Part shown: in pieces, positions 10,664 to 11,109 of the stretch | Layout: each line of letters starts with the position of its first letter | Position numbering within the stretch: position 1 is the first letter of the stretch | DNA from: Patescibacteria group bacterium | GTDB lineage: Bacteria; Patescibacteriota; Microgenomatia; UBA10105 | Assembly (NCBI GenBank): GCA_003524845.1 | Contig: DQGR01000106.1 | Location: forward strand, 1 to 11,109 | Direction of reading: 5' to 3' | DNA: 11,109 nt | Program-made: the position numbers and the translations under genes | The notes under the pieces: generated by a model | Databases searched by the model: none | What the model saw: the letters and a program-made list of their open reading frames with translations, nothing else | What the model was told of the DNA's origin: nothing

Positions 10664-11109
10664 ATGGTTATAACAACTGGTGGATATAAATCTCTTCCCT
10701 TTTTCAAGCAAACTGAAATCATCCATGATTTTACAGTTGCGTTTGTTAAACTCTATATAAATCTCAAGTCCCGAACCTCCGATCAAATGGAACAAGCAGC
10801 ACGGTCTGGAAAACAAAATATTTCTGAAGGTTATTTGCAAAAAAGTCTCGAAGATCGAATAAAACTTCTCGGAGTTGCTCGGGGATCTTTGAAAGAACTA
10901 CTCAATGACTACCTCGACTTTCTGCGCCAACGCAATCTCCTCCTTTGGGATCTAAATGATCAAAAAGCTAAAATTTATCTGCTCAGTCCCGAATCAGCTG
11001 CAAACGCCATGATCTGCCTGATAAACCAAACGAATCGCTTGCTTGACACTAGACTTCGTTGGACAGAGGAAAAATTTGTTCGTGAAGGTGGATTTAGGGA
11101 AAACTTGTT
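10664..11109 (+). CDS. Four-helix-bundle suffix domain protein (3' end beyond window)
   Basis: The frame is open for 148 codons to the window edge. The opening MVITTGGYKSLPFFKQTEII (1-20), the motif SDQMEQAARSGKQNISEG (39-56) and NDYLDFLRQRNLLLW (81-95) match the four-helix-bundle proteins related to the 23S rRNA intervening-sequence protein (the 'S23' group), in the subtype known as the four-helix-bundle suffix domain. These are small helical proteins found widely in CPR and Bacteroidetes genomes. The family's molecular role is unknown, although some members are encoded inside 23S rRNA insertions. This copy is not in an rRNA gene. The ATG is supported by a near-leaderless promoter. It has no visible link with the HTH gene beyond adjacency on the same strand. 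Confidence 0.85.
   Translation, partial: MVITTGGYKSLPFFKQTEIIHDFTVAFVKLYINLKSRTSDQMEQAARSGKQNISEGYLQKSLEDRIKLLGVARGSLKELLNDYLDFLRQRNLLLWDLNDQKAKIYLLSPESAANAMICLINQTNRLLDTRLRWTEEKFVREGGFRENL

Overview
The window looks like a chromosomal segment of a Candidate Phyla Radiation (Patescibacteria) bacterium, most likely from the Microgenomates side. This is inferred from several features: a small-genome style with few Shine-Dalgarno sites, surface proteins built from cohesin-like, Pro/Thr-linker and fibronectin-III-like modules, an L1 protein with a long charged N-terminal extension, and a protein with a four-helix-bundle 'suffix' domain. No 16S rRNA gene is present, so the placement rests on style rather than on a marker. 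TAG, TGA and TAA all end full-length genes here, so UGA is a normal stop.

Layout. Positions 1-1103 (minus strand) hold the 5' part of a large membrane-anchored surface protein. It diverges from the plus-strand secE-nusG pair (1301-2111). In most bacteria secE-nusG-rplK-rplA-rplJ-rplL-rpoB-rpoC are contiguous; here the set is broken up. About 3.5 kb of accessory DNA lies between nusG and rplK: a gene broken by an in-frame TAA and a one-base frameshift (2183-3509), an unknown helical protein on the minus strand (3561-4184), a gene-poor AT-rich stretch with decayed-looking coding fragments (4185-4926), and an unknown small protein (4927-5283). rplK-rplA follow (5687-7041), preceded by a roughly 200-nt leader. 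A convergent gene for a secreted protein with three fibronectin-III-like repeats (7157-8134) separates them from rplJ-rplL (8571-9570). rplL is followed by ruvC on the minus strand, not by rpoBC. The right end carries an excisionase-type HTH protein (10424-10624) and a truncated four-helix-bundle protein (10664 to the edge).

Regulation is unusually readable. rplJ is preceded by a convincing L10-type leader with a terminator and a competing antiterminator pairing. secE has a terminator-like hairpin almost at its transcription start. Four genes (2183+, 4184-, 10156-, 10664+) have -10 boxes placed so that transcription would begin at or within a few bases of the ATG, which suggests leaderless mRNAs. 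Clear Shine-Dalgarno sites are seen only before rplL and the secreted fibronectin-III protein. Two copies of a 71-bp double-hairpin repeat (69 of 71 bases identical) start exactly at the stop codons of rplJ and rplL.

Together the conserved genes serve protein export (SecE), transcription elongation (NusG), the ribosomal stalk and L1 arm (L11, L1, L10, L7/L12) and recombination (RuvC). The genes inserted between them are surface or unknown proteins. No defence system, CRISPR array, tRNA or rRNA gene was recognised.
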